A stretch of DNA of 46,366 nucleotides, from NCBI GenBank assembly GCA_009840165.1, contig VXOG01000040.1, forward strand, positions 1-46,366. The letters run 5' to 3'. The translations under genes were made by a program, and so were the position numbers. The notes below the pieces were generated by a model. That model worked only from the letters and a program-made list of their open reading frames with translations, did not search any database and was not told the origin of the DNA. Shown here piece by piece: positions 30,421 to 38,268 of this stretch; position 1 is the stretch's first letter; every line of letters begins with the position of its first letter. Origin of the DNA: Chloroflexota bacterium (GTDB lineage Bacteria > Chloroflexota > Dehalococcoidia > Lucifugimonadales > UBA3495).

Positions 30421-30831
30421 CTAACAGCTTAGAAACAGTTTGATTTTTTCGCGTATCTGTTCAACGTCTCTCAATTCGCATTCCCAAACTACGAGTGCTT
30501 GCCAGCCCATTCGGGCGAGGTCGGCTAAGTTCTCCACATCTCTCGCCATGTTCCGAGTGAGCTTTGGCTCCCAGTACGCCGTATTTGACTTTGGTCGGTT
30601 TTGCCCGGACCGGCAACTATGTCCGTGCCAAAAACAGCCATGCACAAAAATGACTTTGCGGCTCTTGGCGAATACCAGATCAGGTCGCCCGGGTAAGTCA
30701 CGACGATGAAGTCTATAGCGGTAACCCATACGATGCGTCAATTGTCTAACCATAAGCTCGGCCCTTGAGCTACGCGCTCGAACGCGACGCATGATCTCGC
30801 TACGCTTCTGGGCGGTGTAATAATCTGCCAT
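30421..30831 (-). CDS. vsr: Very short patch repair endonuclease Vsr
   Basis: A 136-aa protein matching Vsr through its length: YYTAQKRSEIMRRVRARSSR at the N-terminus (the intercalating helix), then GRPDLVF with Asp51, FVHGCFWHGHSC with His64 and His69 and the zinc ligands, and YWEPKLTRNMARDVEN. The positions of Asp51, His64 and His69 match those known to be catalytic in E. coli Vsr. Vsr nicks at T:G mismatches made by deamination of 5-methylcytosine, protecting the site methylated by the neighbouring C5 methyltransferase. The gene is divergent from the HTH regulator over a 71-bp spacer holding the probable C-box. Confidence 0.92.
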   Translation of the reverse strand: MADYYTAQKRSEIMRRVRARSSRAELMVRQLTHRMGYRYRLHRRDLPGRPDLVFAKSRKVIFVHGCFWHGHSCRSGQNRPKSNTAYWEPKLTRNMARDVENLADLARMGWQALVVWECELRDVEQIREKIKLFLSC

Positions 30832-30902
30832 TTTAACCGAAACTCCGTAAATGTGACTGATCGTATGTAGATAATCCGTCTACAAGACATAGACTGCTTG
30901 CT
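30832..30902. promoter_or_regulatory. Divergent promoter with C-box-like operator
   Basis: TGTAGA-N7-TCTACA (30866-30871 and 30879-30884) is a perfect inverted repeat resembling the operators bound by restriction-modification C proteins. Partial related words TGTGACTG (30852) and ATAGACTG (30889) flank it. It lies between vsr and the HTH gene. Confidence 0.6.
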
Positions 30903-31115
30903 ATGGGCATTACTATGCAATTCGGTCGAAATTTGCGGATCTATCGTACCCAACGCCAGCTTTCGCAGGAAAAACTGGCTGAAATTTCTGGACTTCACCG
31001 CACTTACATCAGCGGATTGGAACGGGGAATACGCAATCCTAGCATCACCATAGTTGCCCAACTGGCCGATGCGCTGGGAATTGAGCCAAGCGCATTACTT
31101 GAGAGAGGCCCATAG
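30903..31115 (+). CDS. XRE-family HTH regulator, restriction-modification controller (C protein) type
   Basis: A 70-aa single helix-turn-helix domain: FGRNLRIYRTQRQLSQEKLA, then EISGLHRTYISGLERGIRNP and ITIVAQLADALGIEPSALL. The SQEKLAE.SGLHRTYIS....G.RNPS pattern is typical of C proteins that autoregulate and delay endonuclease expression. ATG 30903 or ATG 30915 could start it. Its stop is one base before the endonuclease ATG at 31117, so C and R are one operon, the usual layout. The C-box-like palindrome lies about 20 bp upstream. Confidence 0.88.
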   Translation: MGITMQFGRNLRIYRTQRQLSQEKLAEISGLHRTYISGLERGIRNPSITIVAQLADALGIEPSALLERGP

Positions 31116-31116
31116 G

Positions 31117-31854
31117 ATGAGCATTTTCTCTACGTCAGGCCAGCTTGATGAGATGCGGCGAATGCTCGCTAACTACGTTAGGTTGCCTTTCTCCCAAGAC
31201 AGCATCCCCGGCGCGTTGATGGAATCAGTGCTTTCTCACGTACATGGCGGTAGCGTGCTGAATACATACGATTTCGTTGACGTGATTCGCCCTGAGTCTC
31301 GCTGCGGCTGGCAGGTAAAGTCAACGAAGGCAGCAACTCCTGTAACATGGAAGCGTGCGAAGATACCAAACGCCCTTGAGCTGATAGAGGCGTCTGAGCA
31401 ATCCGAGCAAGGGTTGCAGGCACTTGGCGATGCTATCATTGAGTTCTGTAACGAGCACGCGCGAGCTAGTATGAGCAGATATGACCTGAGCGAAATAGGC
31501 TATTCACGGCTAATAGTGCGTAAAAGTGGGCAAGTTACGTATTTCGAGCGGTTGCTATGCTCCCAAGACGCTCCTTATATTTTTGATCCGACCGAATTTA
31601 CTTGGCGATGGTCAACCCCCAAAAGAACCGTCACAAAAGAGCAATTGCCAGCCCTGCACGGTACGAATCGTAAAACAGGCAAGAAGTGGTGGGCATGGCA
31701 TGGGCGTGGAGAGGACCAACTGCATTTCAGTGGCGAATCTGTATGGTGGCCGGACGAAAATGACCCTAACGCTTTTTCGTTTCAATTGCCGTCAGCCGAT
31801 AACAAGCTTTCCTTCAACCAATTCATGGGATTGCTGCAGACTCTAGACGCCTAG
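31117..31854 (+). CDS. Putative type II restriction endonuclease (PD-(D/E)XK-like)
   Basis: A 245-aa protein from ATG 31117 directly after the C gene. I do not recognise the family by name. NTYDFVDVIRPESRCGWQVK has a D...(Q)xK arrangement consistent with a PD-(D/E)XK active site (Asp, then Gln-Val-Lys), followed by STKAATPVTWKR. The C-terminal half is rich in Trp and Lys (TGKKWWAWHGRGEDQLHFSG). Position and orientation, between a C protein and a convergent C5 methyltransferase, with Vsr nearby, make a restriction endonuclease much the likeliest role. Its recognition site cannot be predicted. Its 3' end overlaps the methyltransferase gene by 12 bp. Confidence 0.7.
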   Translation: MSIFSTSGQLDEMRRMLANYVRLPFSQDSIPGALMESVLSHVHGGSVLNTYDFVDVIRPESRCGWQVKSTKAATPVTWKRAKIPNALELIEASEQSEQGLQALGDAIIEFCNEHARASMSRYDLSEIGYSRLIVRKSGQVTYFERLLCSQDAPYIFDPTEFTWRWSTPKRTVTKEQLPALHGTNRKTGKKWWAWHGRGEDQLHFSGESVWWPDENDPNAFSFQLPSADNKLSFNQFMGLLQTLDA

Positions 31855-32964
31855 CTGTTGTCGCATTGACAAGCCAATCTGTTTGATTAGCAATGGCGGC
31901 ACAGCATTGCCAATCTGACCGGCCTGTTGCACGAAGCTCCCGACGAACTCGTAGTCATCATTGAATCCTTGTATCCTGGCAACTTCACGGATAGTAAGCG
32001 TTCTTGTATCTACAGGATGCCCCCACCGTCCCGAACCGGGATGGAACACCCACCTTGTAATCGTAGGCGCAATCATTTCTTTTGTTAACCTACCATACGC
32101 TCCGCTATATCCACCTCGCACTTTGAGGTTGTCTGGCAAGTCTTTATGTCCCTGACCTGGTTGCAATGACGCCAGTCTTGCGTATTGCGTGGGTTCGAGT
32201 CGTCTGGCAATGTGATTCCGAACTTTACCGGAGGAACTTCTCATCTTCCGTTGGTAGTCCGAGAATGCTTCGCAAGCGTATTCGGATTCGTAGTGTCCCT
32301 CCCCATGGTGGAGGCTGGGCAAGTCGCCAATCGCTTCCCATACATTTACGAAAGCTCGGTTGTCTAGCAATCCGATTTGTAGCGGCTCCTTGTAGTGAGT
32401 AGCTATTGGCGACTCCAATGGAGTAGTTCCTCGAGCAGCTAGGAAAAAAGCTCGTCGCCTTCTCTGCGGAATACCATATTCTGCAGCATTGAGAATGATA
32501 GGAGTCACGGAATAACCCGCGCCGTCAAGCCGTTCAACAACCTCATCGCTGAACTGTTGTGAGAATCCGTTCTTCATCTCCGCGACGTTTTCCATCAGAA
32601 TGAGATTCGGTTCGAGTGCTTCGCAGTAGTCCAGAAACGTTCTGACCAACAGATTGTTTGTGTCGTGCATATATCGATATTTACGCGGTACATTTTTTGA
32701 AAAACCTTGGCATGGAGGGCCGCCAGCGAGGAGGTCGAGTTCGCCGGGCTCAATGCCAAGTATCGCCATGATCTCCGTAGGTATGTATTTCGTAAGGTCA
32801 GCGTTCAAAGAGCGAGTCTCTCGGAAGTTGTGCTGGAACGTAGCCATGTATTTTGGTTCAATATCGACGCCGGCGATAACTCGGAAATTCGCGTCCCGTA
32901 GTCCCGCGGAAATTCCCCCACAACCGCAGAACAGGTCAATTGCTTTTAATCTGCTAATGGTCAT
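31843..32964 (-). CDS. DNA (cytosine-5)-methyltransferase, type II
   Basis: A 373-aa C5 methyltransferase. Motif I AIDLFCGCGGISAGL, motif IV GGPPCQGFSKN (catalytic Cys85), motif VI LILMENVAEM, motif VIII GIPQRRRRAF, a target-recognition region of about 100 residues containing SLQPGQGHKDLP, motif IX LTIREVARIQGF and motif X AGQIGNAVPPLL. All ten positions are present, so it should be active. It transfers a methyl group from SAM to C5 of cytosine within the site cut by the partner endonuclease. The presence of vsr on the same cassette fits C5 rather than N4/N6 methylation. AT-richer than flanking metabolic genes. Confidence 0.93.
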   Translation of the reverse strand: MTISRLKAIDLFCGCGGISAGLRDANFRVIAGVDIEPKYMATFQHNFRETRSLNADLTKYIPTEIMAILGIEPGELDLLAGGPPCQGFSKNVPRKYRYMHDTNNLLVRTFLDYCEALEPNLILMENVAEMKNGFSQQFSDEVVERLDGAGYSVTPIILNAAEYGIPQRRRRAFFLAARGTTPLESPIATHYKEPLQIGLLDNRAFVNVWEAIGDLPSLHHGEGHYESEYACEAFSDYQRKMRSSSGKVRNHIARRLEPTQYARLASLQPGQGHKDLPDNLKVRGGYSGAYGRLTKEMIAPTITRWVFHPGSGRWGHPVDTRTLTIREVARIQGFNDDYEFVGSFVQQAGQIGNAVPPLLIKQIGLSMRQQLGV

Positions 32965-33660
32965 TGTTAATTCCCTAGGTCAACAACGATGATTGCTGAA
33001 TTTGGCAGGCAGATTATCACATCATTTCGTATGCCGGCTACGGGCTGCTGTCAGCCTCTGGACCTCTGCCCTTGCATCCTGCCCATCCACGTAAAACCAA
33101 AAACCACAGTTCAGACGCCCTCATGCCCCCGATGACACTTCCTCCCTTGCCCCGGCCTTCACACATCCGTACCATATTAACCAGCGCCCCAAATCCAACC
33201 CGTAACCTAGGCCCAGAGCCATCCCATACTCACCTCCAAAGACCGCAAACCTCGCTCCCCCAAACCGTTCATATGCCCACTAGAATCAATAAAACCGCCC
33301 CCAAAATGCCTCTCGCGCCCCCCACTCAGATCCACGACCTGCCTAATTCCCTACTTGAAGTAGCAGAAATGAGAGGAAATGAGCGGGAAATCAACCTTTC
33401 CGCCCTTTCACCACGCCAGCAAACCCCTCCCCATTTCATAGCGACCCCGTACTTGATACGTGTGTGGCAATCTCGTTCTCGAAGCTTCGGCAGTGGTAGA
33501 AGGCAGCGTCCCGCCATAATCCGTGATACTCGTCATCACGCATTATGCCTTGCGCCCATATTCTCAAAAGGCGTAGAATAAGCGCCGCCACCGAACCTGT
33601 CCGTATCCGGTCCGCTTCTGGCGGATCCGTCCGGCGCGGACGCTCTTCCTGCTCTTTGCC
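32965..33660. other. Intergenic region, no gene recognised
   Basis: This 696-bp stretch has a 169-codon plus-strand frame (33072) that is Pro/Thr/His-rich without any domain, and I do not support it. Recognisable pieces are a CATCCTGCCCATCCACGT fragment of repeat F (33076), a repeat E/B fragment (CCCCGTACTTGATACG and GTGGCAATCTCGTT, about 33442-33477), and CGGATCCGTCCGGCGCGGAC just before the MFS gene. It may hold the border between the RM island and older chromosome. Confidence 0.5.
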
Positions 33661-35058
33661 ATGACCAGCCAGGCGCCGCCGGACGGCGCATCCCGTTTCG
33701 GATTCCGCCGGCCCAGCATCTACTACGGCTGGTACATCGTCGTCGCCACCGGCTTCGTGATGACGATTGCGACGGTGCCCCTGTTCCATGCCATGACCCT
33801 GTGGGCCGTCGCCCTGGAAAACCAGTTCGGCTGGCCCCGCGGACAACTCTCCCTGGCATTGACCCTCACCCGCATCGAGGGCGGCCTCATGGGCCCCCTG
33901 GAGGGCTACCTCACCGACAAGCTGGGCGGCCGCAAGATGGTCCTCATCGGGTTCATCATCCTCGGCCTCGGCTTCCTCATCTTCTGGCAGATCGACGCCG
34001 GATTCTGGCCCGTCGCCCCCCTCTACATGTTCTACGTGGCCTACATGGTCATGGCTGCCGGCCAGGGCATGGGCAGCTGGGTGCCCATGATGACCACCAT
34101 CAACAACTGGTTCTCCCGCCGCATGGCCACCGCCATGGGCTGGGCCAACTTTATGAGTCGCGGCGGCGCGCTCATCGTCATCCCCCTCATCGATCTGGGC
34201 ATCAACGGCAGCGTCGGCGTCCCCTTCACCAACTACACTCTGAACATTGGCCGTACCATCGGATGGGAAAACGTCGCTCTGATCCTGGCCGTCGTCATCC
34301 TCGCCGTCGCCGGACCGCTGGCCTACCTCATCCGCAACCGCCCCGAGGACATGGGCTTGCAGGCCGAAGGTACTGCCCCGGCGCAGCAGGCCCGTCGCGG
34401 CGCCGCTGCCCAAACGCAGCCCCAGGGACTCACCGCCCAGCAGGCCGTCCGCACTCCCGCCTTCTGGCTCATCGCCGTCGGCCACGGCATGACCAGCATG
34501 ATCATCCTGGCCATCTTCACCCACCTGGGACTGCTCCTCAAGGACGCCGGACTCCAGGAATACGCCGGCACCGTGGTGATCCTCTACACCATCATCTCCA
34601 TGTTCTCCCAGCCCCTCGGCGGCTACGTGGGCGACCGTTTCCCCAAGCGCATCGGCCTCTTCGTGTTCACCACCATCCAGGCCAGCGCGGTGGTGCTGCT
34701 CACCTTCAGCACCGAGCTGTGGATGTTCTACGCCTTCGCGGTGATATTCGGTATCGGCTTCGGCGGGCGCAACCCGCTGACCACGTCCATCCGGGGCGAG
34801 TATTTCGGACGCGGCAACTTCGGCAAGATCCTGGGCATCAGCACCATCCCCATGAACGGCCTGCTGCTGATTTCCAGCCCCTTCGCCGGCTACATGTACG
34901 ACTGGACCGGCACCTACACCGTCGCCTTCCTGGTGCTGGCCGGTTTCAACTACGCCGGCGGCGTCTGCTTCCTGTTCGCCAAGCGCCCCCAGATACCCAC
35001 CACCCCCGAGGCCACGCCCACTCCGGCAATCCCTGTGCCGGCTTCGGGTGATTCGTAA
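33661..35058 (+). CDS. MFS transporter, OFA type
   Basis: A 465-aa carrier with about 12 helices and the OFA/monocarboxylate opening PSIYYGWYIVVATGFVMTI. Motif A is in GYLTDKLGGRKMVLIGF and the second-half motif in GGYVGDRFPKRIGLFVF. The central loop (NRPEDMGLQAEGTAPAQQAR) leads into the family's AVRTPAFWLIAVGHG segment. The substrate is unknown; organic acids are usual. It ends five bases from the convergent lipoprotein gene. A very similar protein lies at 35996 on the other strand; both share the RTPAFW segment, so they may be old duplicates. Confidence 0.87.
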   Translation: MTSQAPPDGASRFGFRRPSIYYGWYIVVATGFVMTIATVPLFHAMTLWAVALENQFGWPRGQLSLALTLTRIEGGLMGPLEGYLTDKLGGRKMVLIGFIILGLGFLIFWQIDAGFWPVAPLYMFYVAYMVMAAGQGMGSWVPMMTTINNWFSRRMATAMGWANFMSRGGALIVIPLIDLGINGSVGVPFTNYTLNIGRTIGWENVALILAVVILAVAGPLAYLIRNRPEDMGLQAEGTAPAQQARRGAAAQTQPQGLTAQQAVRTPAFWLIAVGHGMTSMIILAIFTHLGLLLKDAGLQEYAGTVVILYTIISMFSQPLGGYVGDRFPKRIGLFVFTTIQASAVVLLTFSTELWMFYAFAVIFGIGFGGRNPLTTSIRGEYFGRGNFGKILGISTIPMNGLLLISSPFAGYMYDWTGTYTVAFLVLAGFNYAGGVCFLFAKRPQIPTTPEATPTPAIPVPASGDS

Positions 35059-35063
35059 CGCGA

Positions 35064-35996
35064 TTACGGAGTCAAAAACTTGGCTGTGCCGCTGCCGACG
35101 ACGAATTCGCCCTCGGCTTTCGATTCGCTTACGTCCAGAGCGACATGGAATAACCAGAAAAAGGCTTCATGAAACAGTTCGTCGATCTCGCTGTTTCCCT
35201 CGGCGGCTGTGGCAGTGTGTTCCGAGTTGAACAAAACGGCGTACGACGCGGGCATAGTTGCACTATCGCTGTTTCTCCCCAACGCTATCGCTAAACCCTC
35301 GCAGCGTTCAAATTCAAAGCAGGGGTACTCAAGAAAGGCGATTTGCCACCAACCGTCGGTCCTGTCAAGGAGTCTTTTTATGTCGCTGTCGTCCGTGTTC
35401 GCAAGTTTCTCTGGCGCCTGACTCTTGTACCTGAGGATGTCTTCCAAGTCACTCTGACGCCGATCAACCAGGACCACGTACCTTTCCTTCTCAAACAATG
35501 CCACTGCCGCATAGTCTTGGCCTGCACATTCCCACAACTCGAACCCTCGGTACTCGCTATCTCCACAACCGCGTCCACCTTCCAGTTCCCCACGGATGAT
35601 GTCGAAGTCAAAACTACCCCGTAGTATTGTCAGTCTTCCGCCCAAGTCGCCAACTAATGCCACTGCATGGGCGATAAGGTCGTTTTCACTAACGCCCAGG
35701 AAGTCGTAAATCTCTCCCGACCCACCAAATTCTTCGTCAAAATATTCGGCGTAATCTTCAGGAACGTCGCCGCTGCGCAGAGGCTGATTGTCCAAGATAG
35801 CCACCATTCTGGCGTCGCCTGGGACGTACGCCAACCAGTCTCCCGCGCCTGACGCCCCGCCTCCTTCGCCGGCACAGCCGGTTGCCAGCAACACAGCCAC
35901 CATGGCATAGATTCCCAAAGCGGTAGTCCCAGCGCCGTCGAAGGCCGATCTCTTGCCCGCAATCAGCCTTCCCCGTATATGCTTTGCCATCACCAT
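35064..35996 (-). CDS. Hypothetical lipoprotein (DUF3352-like)
   Basis: A 310-aa protein. ATG 35996 overlaps the TAA of the upstream MFS gene (TAATG), which decides the start; the long upstream frame is a shadow of that gene. The lipobox LLATGC puts the lipidated Cys at residue 41. The mature part begins DWLAYVPGDARMVAILDNQP, a pattern seen in DUF3352-like lipoproteins, and is acidic with three Cys-containing blocks (GRGCGDSEYRGFELWECAG, PCFEFERCEG). No enzyme motif is visible. It is probably anchored at the outer face of the membrane and co-expressed with the MFS carrier. Composition is less GC-rich than its neighbours. Confidence 0.7.
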   Translation of the reverse strand: MVMAKHIRGRLIAGKRSAFDGAGTTALGIYAMVAVLLATGCAGEGGGASGAGDWLAYVPGDARMVAILDNQPLRSGDVPEDYAEYFDEEFGGSGEIYDFLGVSENDLIAHAVALVGDLGGRLTILRGSFDFDIIRGELEGGRGCGDSEYRGFELWECAGQDYAAVALFEKERYVVLVDRRQSDLEDILRYKSQAPEKLANTDDSDIKRLLDRTDGWWQIAFLEYPCFEFERCEGLAIALGRNSDSATMPASYAVLFNSEHTATAAEGNSEIDELFHEAFFWLFHVALDVSESKAEGEFVVGSGTAKFLTP

Positions 35997-37369
35997 TAAT
36001 GCCCTCCCGAACATTTTGAGCCCGTTGAAGAATGCGCTCGCCCCGTGCGCGCCGCCGCCATCAGCCCTGCCGCCACCACCGCCACACCAGCTAACGCCAG
36101 GAACACCTCCCGGTACGTCCCGGTGCTGTCGTAGGCGATGCCAGACACCAGCGGCCCCACTGCGAATCCCAGCACCTGCGTCGCCCGTCCCACGCCGTGT
36201 ATCGCCCCCAGCGATCCGCGCCCGTAGTTGGCCGCCCACATTAGCGGCGCCAGCGTGTTGATCCCCGTGCCGATCAATCCCATCAAAATTACCACCGCGT
36301 AGGTCTCTGCCAGCGTGTCCGTACCCACCAGCAGCGTCAGCGCCGCCGCGCTCATCAGGTACAGCGCCGCCATCAGCCATCGGGGCGACCATCGGTCTGC
36401 CGCAATCCCCGCCAGCATCGCCCCTGCCGCGCCCGCCGTTGCCATCACGCTGATGGCTCCCACCGCAGCCGCCACGTTCAAGCCCCGCTCCGTCAGGTAC
36501 GGCACCAGGTGCAGCCCGGGGCCGGATACCGCGTTGCTGCCCAGGAACAGCGACGCCAGCGCGATCCAGAACGCCGGCGTCCGCGCCGCATCTCGCAGCG
36601 TCAGCGACCGCTCTTCCACCGCGACTTCCGCACCCGAAGCCTCCCCGTCGGCTACCGTCCGCTCATGGTCGCTTACAGTCCGCTCATGCTCGGTTACGGC
36701 CCGTTCATGTTCGCTATCAGTCCGCTCATGGTGAGCCTGTTGAACCACCAGCGGACTGTCGCCGTCCACGGCCAGCCCCATGTCCTCCGGCTGCCGCCGC
36801 ACCCACAGCGCGCACGGAATCACACCCAGCAGGAACATCACCGCCGCCAGCATCAGCCACGCCGAACGCCATCCCCACTGCCCGATCACCAATTGCGTCA
36901 ACGGCGCCAGCGCGATGACGCCCACCGTCTCCACCAGGAACACCAGGCCGGTGGCCCGCCCACGGTAACGCTCGAACCACTTGCCGGCGGCCACCGACGC
37001 GCCGATCTTGACTCCGCCCTGGTCGGCGATCCGCGAAACCGTGAACGCGATGTAGAACCCCGCCAGCGTCTGCATCAACGACAGGTACACGCAGCCCAGC
37101 CCGATGATGCTCCCGCCAATTACCAGCGTTAGCCGCGACCCGAACCGGTCCACCAGCCGCCCGATGAACGGCGCCAGCGCCGCGCCCAATATCGCCCCCA
37201 GCGTCGTCGCGCCGGCGATCTCCGTGCGCCCCCAGCCGAACTCCTCGGACATCGGCACCACAAAAATCGTCAGGATGGATATGGCGGACGCCGCGTTGGC
37301 GAACCCGATGCTCCCCGACGCGCCGGCAACCACCCACCCGTAGTACAGCGATCTCGGCCAGAGCCTCAT
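35996..37369 (-). CDS. MFS transporter, OFA type, with repeat-derived central loop
   Basis: About 457 aa from ATG 37369. Upstream codons to 37438 are read from repeat F, so I exclude them. Helix 1 is in LYYGWVVAGASGSIGFANAA, motif A in FIGRLVDRFGSRLTLVIGG, and the second half begins RTPAFWIALASLFLGSNAVS. In the loop between the halves, a run of HERT/HERA words (HERTDSEHERAVTEHERT, then VSDHERTVADGE) is encoded by four copies of a CGCTCATG-containing unit related to repeat D. A soluble Lys/Glu/His-rich loop is tolerated there by MFS proteins. The stop codon overlaps the following lipoprotein start. Confidence 0.85.
   Translation of the reverse strand: MRLWPRSLYYGWVVAGASGSIGFANAASAISILTIFVVPMSEEFGWGRTEIAGATTLGAILGAALAPFIGRLVDRFGSRLTLVIGGSIIGLGCVYLSLMQTLAGFYIAFTVSRIADQGGVKIGASVAAGKWFERYRGRATGLVFLVETVGVIALAPLTQLVIGQWGWRSAWLMLAAVMFLLGVIPCALWVRRQPEDMGLAVDGDSPLVVQQAHHERTDSEHERAVTEHERTVSDHERTVADGEASGAEVAVEERSLTLRDAARTPAFWIALASLFLGSNAVSGPGLHLVPYLTERGLNVAAAVGAISVMATAGAAGAMLAGIAADRWSPRWLMAALYLMSAAALTLLVGTDTLAETYAVVILMGLIGTGINTLAPLMWAANYGRGSLGAIHGVGRATQVLGFAVGPLVSGIAYDSTGTYREVFLALAGVAVVAAGLMAAARTGRAHSSTGSKCSGGH
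36655..36746. repeat. Tandem CGCTCATG units (repeat D-related) within the MFS gene
   Basis: Four units of about 21 bases with CCGCTCATGGT, CCGCTCATGCT, CCGTTCATGTT and CCGCTCATGGT cores. They end in TGAGCCTGTTGAACC, which matches repeat D (compare 21322-21347). They are in frame and encode the HER(T/A) repeats. Confidence 0.7.
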
Positions 37370-37380
37370 CCTCACGTAAC

Positions 37381-37490
37381 TGTCAGAATCAGGATTTTCA
37401 AGATTGCTGGATTTGCAGGATTCTGTCACCGTGCCCAATCAATTCAATCCTGGAAATCCTGAAATCCAGTGAATCCTGATTCTGACAATA
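37381..37490. repeat. Dispersed repeat F between the MFS and cyclophilin genes
   Basis: AATCAGGATTTTCAAGATTG and TTGCAGGATTCTG on the left face TCAATCCTGGAAATCCTG and GTGAATCCTGATTCTG on the right, an imperfect hairpin like that at 1440-1545. Confidence 0.65.
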
Positions 37491-37493
37491 AGG

Positions 37494-38030
37494 CTAACCC
37501 AGCGGAGTCTCGGTAATCTCGATGTTGTGGATCGCCAACCGCTCGGTGGGCTGGCTGTTCTCGCCGCCGCGACTCTGGCGCACCGGCGACGTCGCCAACG
37601 CCTCCAACACGTCGTCGCCGTCGGTCAGCATCCCGAAAATCGTGTAGTTGGGCGGCAATCCCACGTCGGCCCCGTGGACTATGAACCACTGGCTCCCGTT
37701 GGTATTCGGCCCGGCGTTGGCCATCGCCAGCGTTCCCCGCGTGTAGGAGCGCGTCACTTCCTCGTCTCGGAACCGGTAGCCCGGCCCGCCCGTGCCGTCG
37801 CCACGCGGGCATCCGCCCTGGATCATGAACCCGTTGATCACCCGGTGAAACTGGTTGTCTTCGTAGAAACCGTCGCGGGCCAGGAACACGAAGTTGTTGA
37901 CCGCCCGCGGCGCCACCTCCGACAGAAGCATGATGGTCATGTCGCCCTTGTCGGTTTTGATGACTGCGTGGTACCGCTTGGTCCCTTCGATCACGAGGCC
38001 GGGAGGGTTTTCGTACTGCTTGGGGGGCAT
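37494..38030 (-). CDS. Peptidyl-prolyl cis-trans isomerase, cyclophilin type
   Basis: A 178-aa cytoplasmic cyclophilin with no signal peptide. The core is intact: APRAVNNFVFLARDGFYEDN, QFHRVINGFMIQGGCPRGDG with the catalytic Arg of FHRV, GTLAMANAGPNTNGSQWFI and YTIFGMLTDGDDVLEAL. It accelerates X-Pro isomerisation during folding. The N-terminal 17 residues (NPPGLVIEGTKRYHAVI) are a short lead-in common in Chloroflexota and actinobacterial members. It is a single gene, divergent from the amino acid dehydrogenase. AACATCT-like weak ribosome binding site only. Confidence 0.92.
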   Translation of the reverse strand: MPPKQYENPPGLVIEGTKRYHAVIKTDKGDMTIMLLSEVAPRAVNNFVFLARDGFYEDNQFHRVINGFMIQGGCPRGDGTGGPGYRFRDEEVTRSYTRGTLAMANAGPNTNGSQWFIVHGADVGLPPNYTIFGMLTDGDDVLEALATSPVRQSRGGENSQPTERLAIHNIEITETPLG

Positions 38031-38103
38031 TGAGATGTTCTCCTGATGTTGATACAGCGGATAAAACTGCGGGGATTATACCCCACTGCAATCGCACCAT
38101 ACC

Positions 38104-38153
38104 CGCCACGCCGGCGAAAGAACGTCACCCCGTACCAGATACGGGGCCGGTAT
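38104..38153. repeat. Dispersed repeat E upstream of the dehydrogenase
   Basis: CCGGCGAAAGAACGTCACCC followed by CCGTACCAGATACGGGGCCGG, nearly identical to the copy at 15552-15595 (AAAGAACGTCACCCCGTAC shared). Confidence 0.8.
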
Positions 38154-38160
38154 CGTGTCT

Positions 38161-38166
38161 TATAAT
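38161..38166 (+). promoter_or_regulatory. TATAAT -10 box of the leucine-type dehydrogenase gene
   Basis: An exact TATAAT in GC-rich surroundings, 102 bp before the ATG at 38269. No good -35 is seen because the position falls in repeat E. Confidence 0.4.
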
Positions 38167-38268
38167 AGTAGTAGAGGCGAGCGTCTCTAAGTGCGGCAAC
38201 ACCACCGCCATCCGTCGGAGCGGGCCGCGCTGATCTCTGACGCACCCCTGGATACAGGAGGCGATGAT

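Noticed and set aside
33072..33581. A 169-codon plus-strand frame in the gap after the methyltransferase
   Set aside because: Pro/Thr/His-rich, no domain, no good ribosome binding site, and it runs through repeat E/B fragments.
36509..37132. A plus-strand frame over the MFS gene at 35996
   Set aside because: Its His/Arg/Gln-rich run is the antisense of the repeat-coded loop; no independent support.
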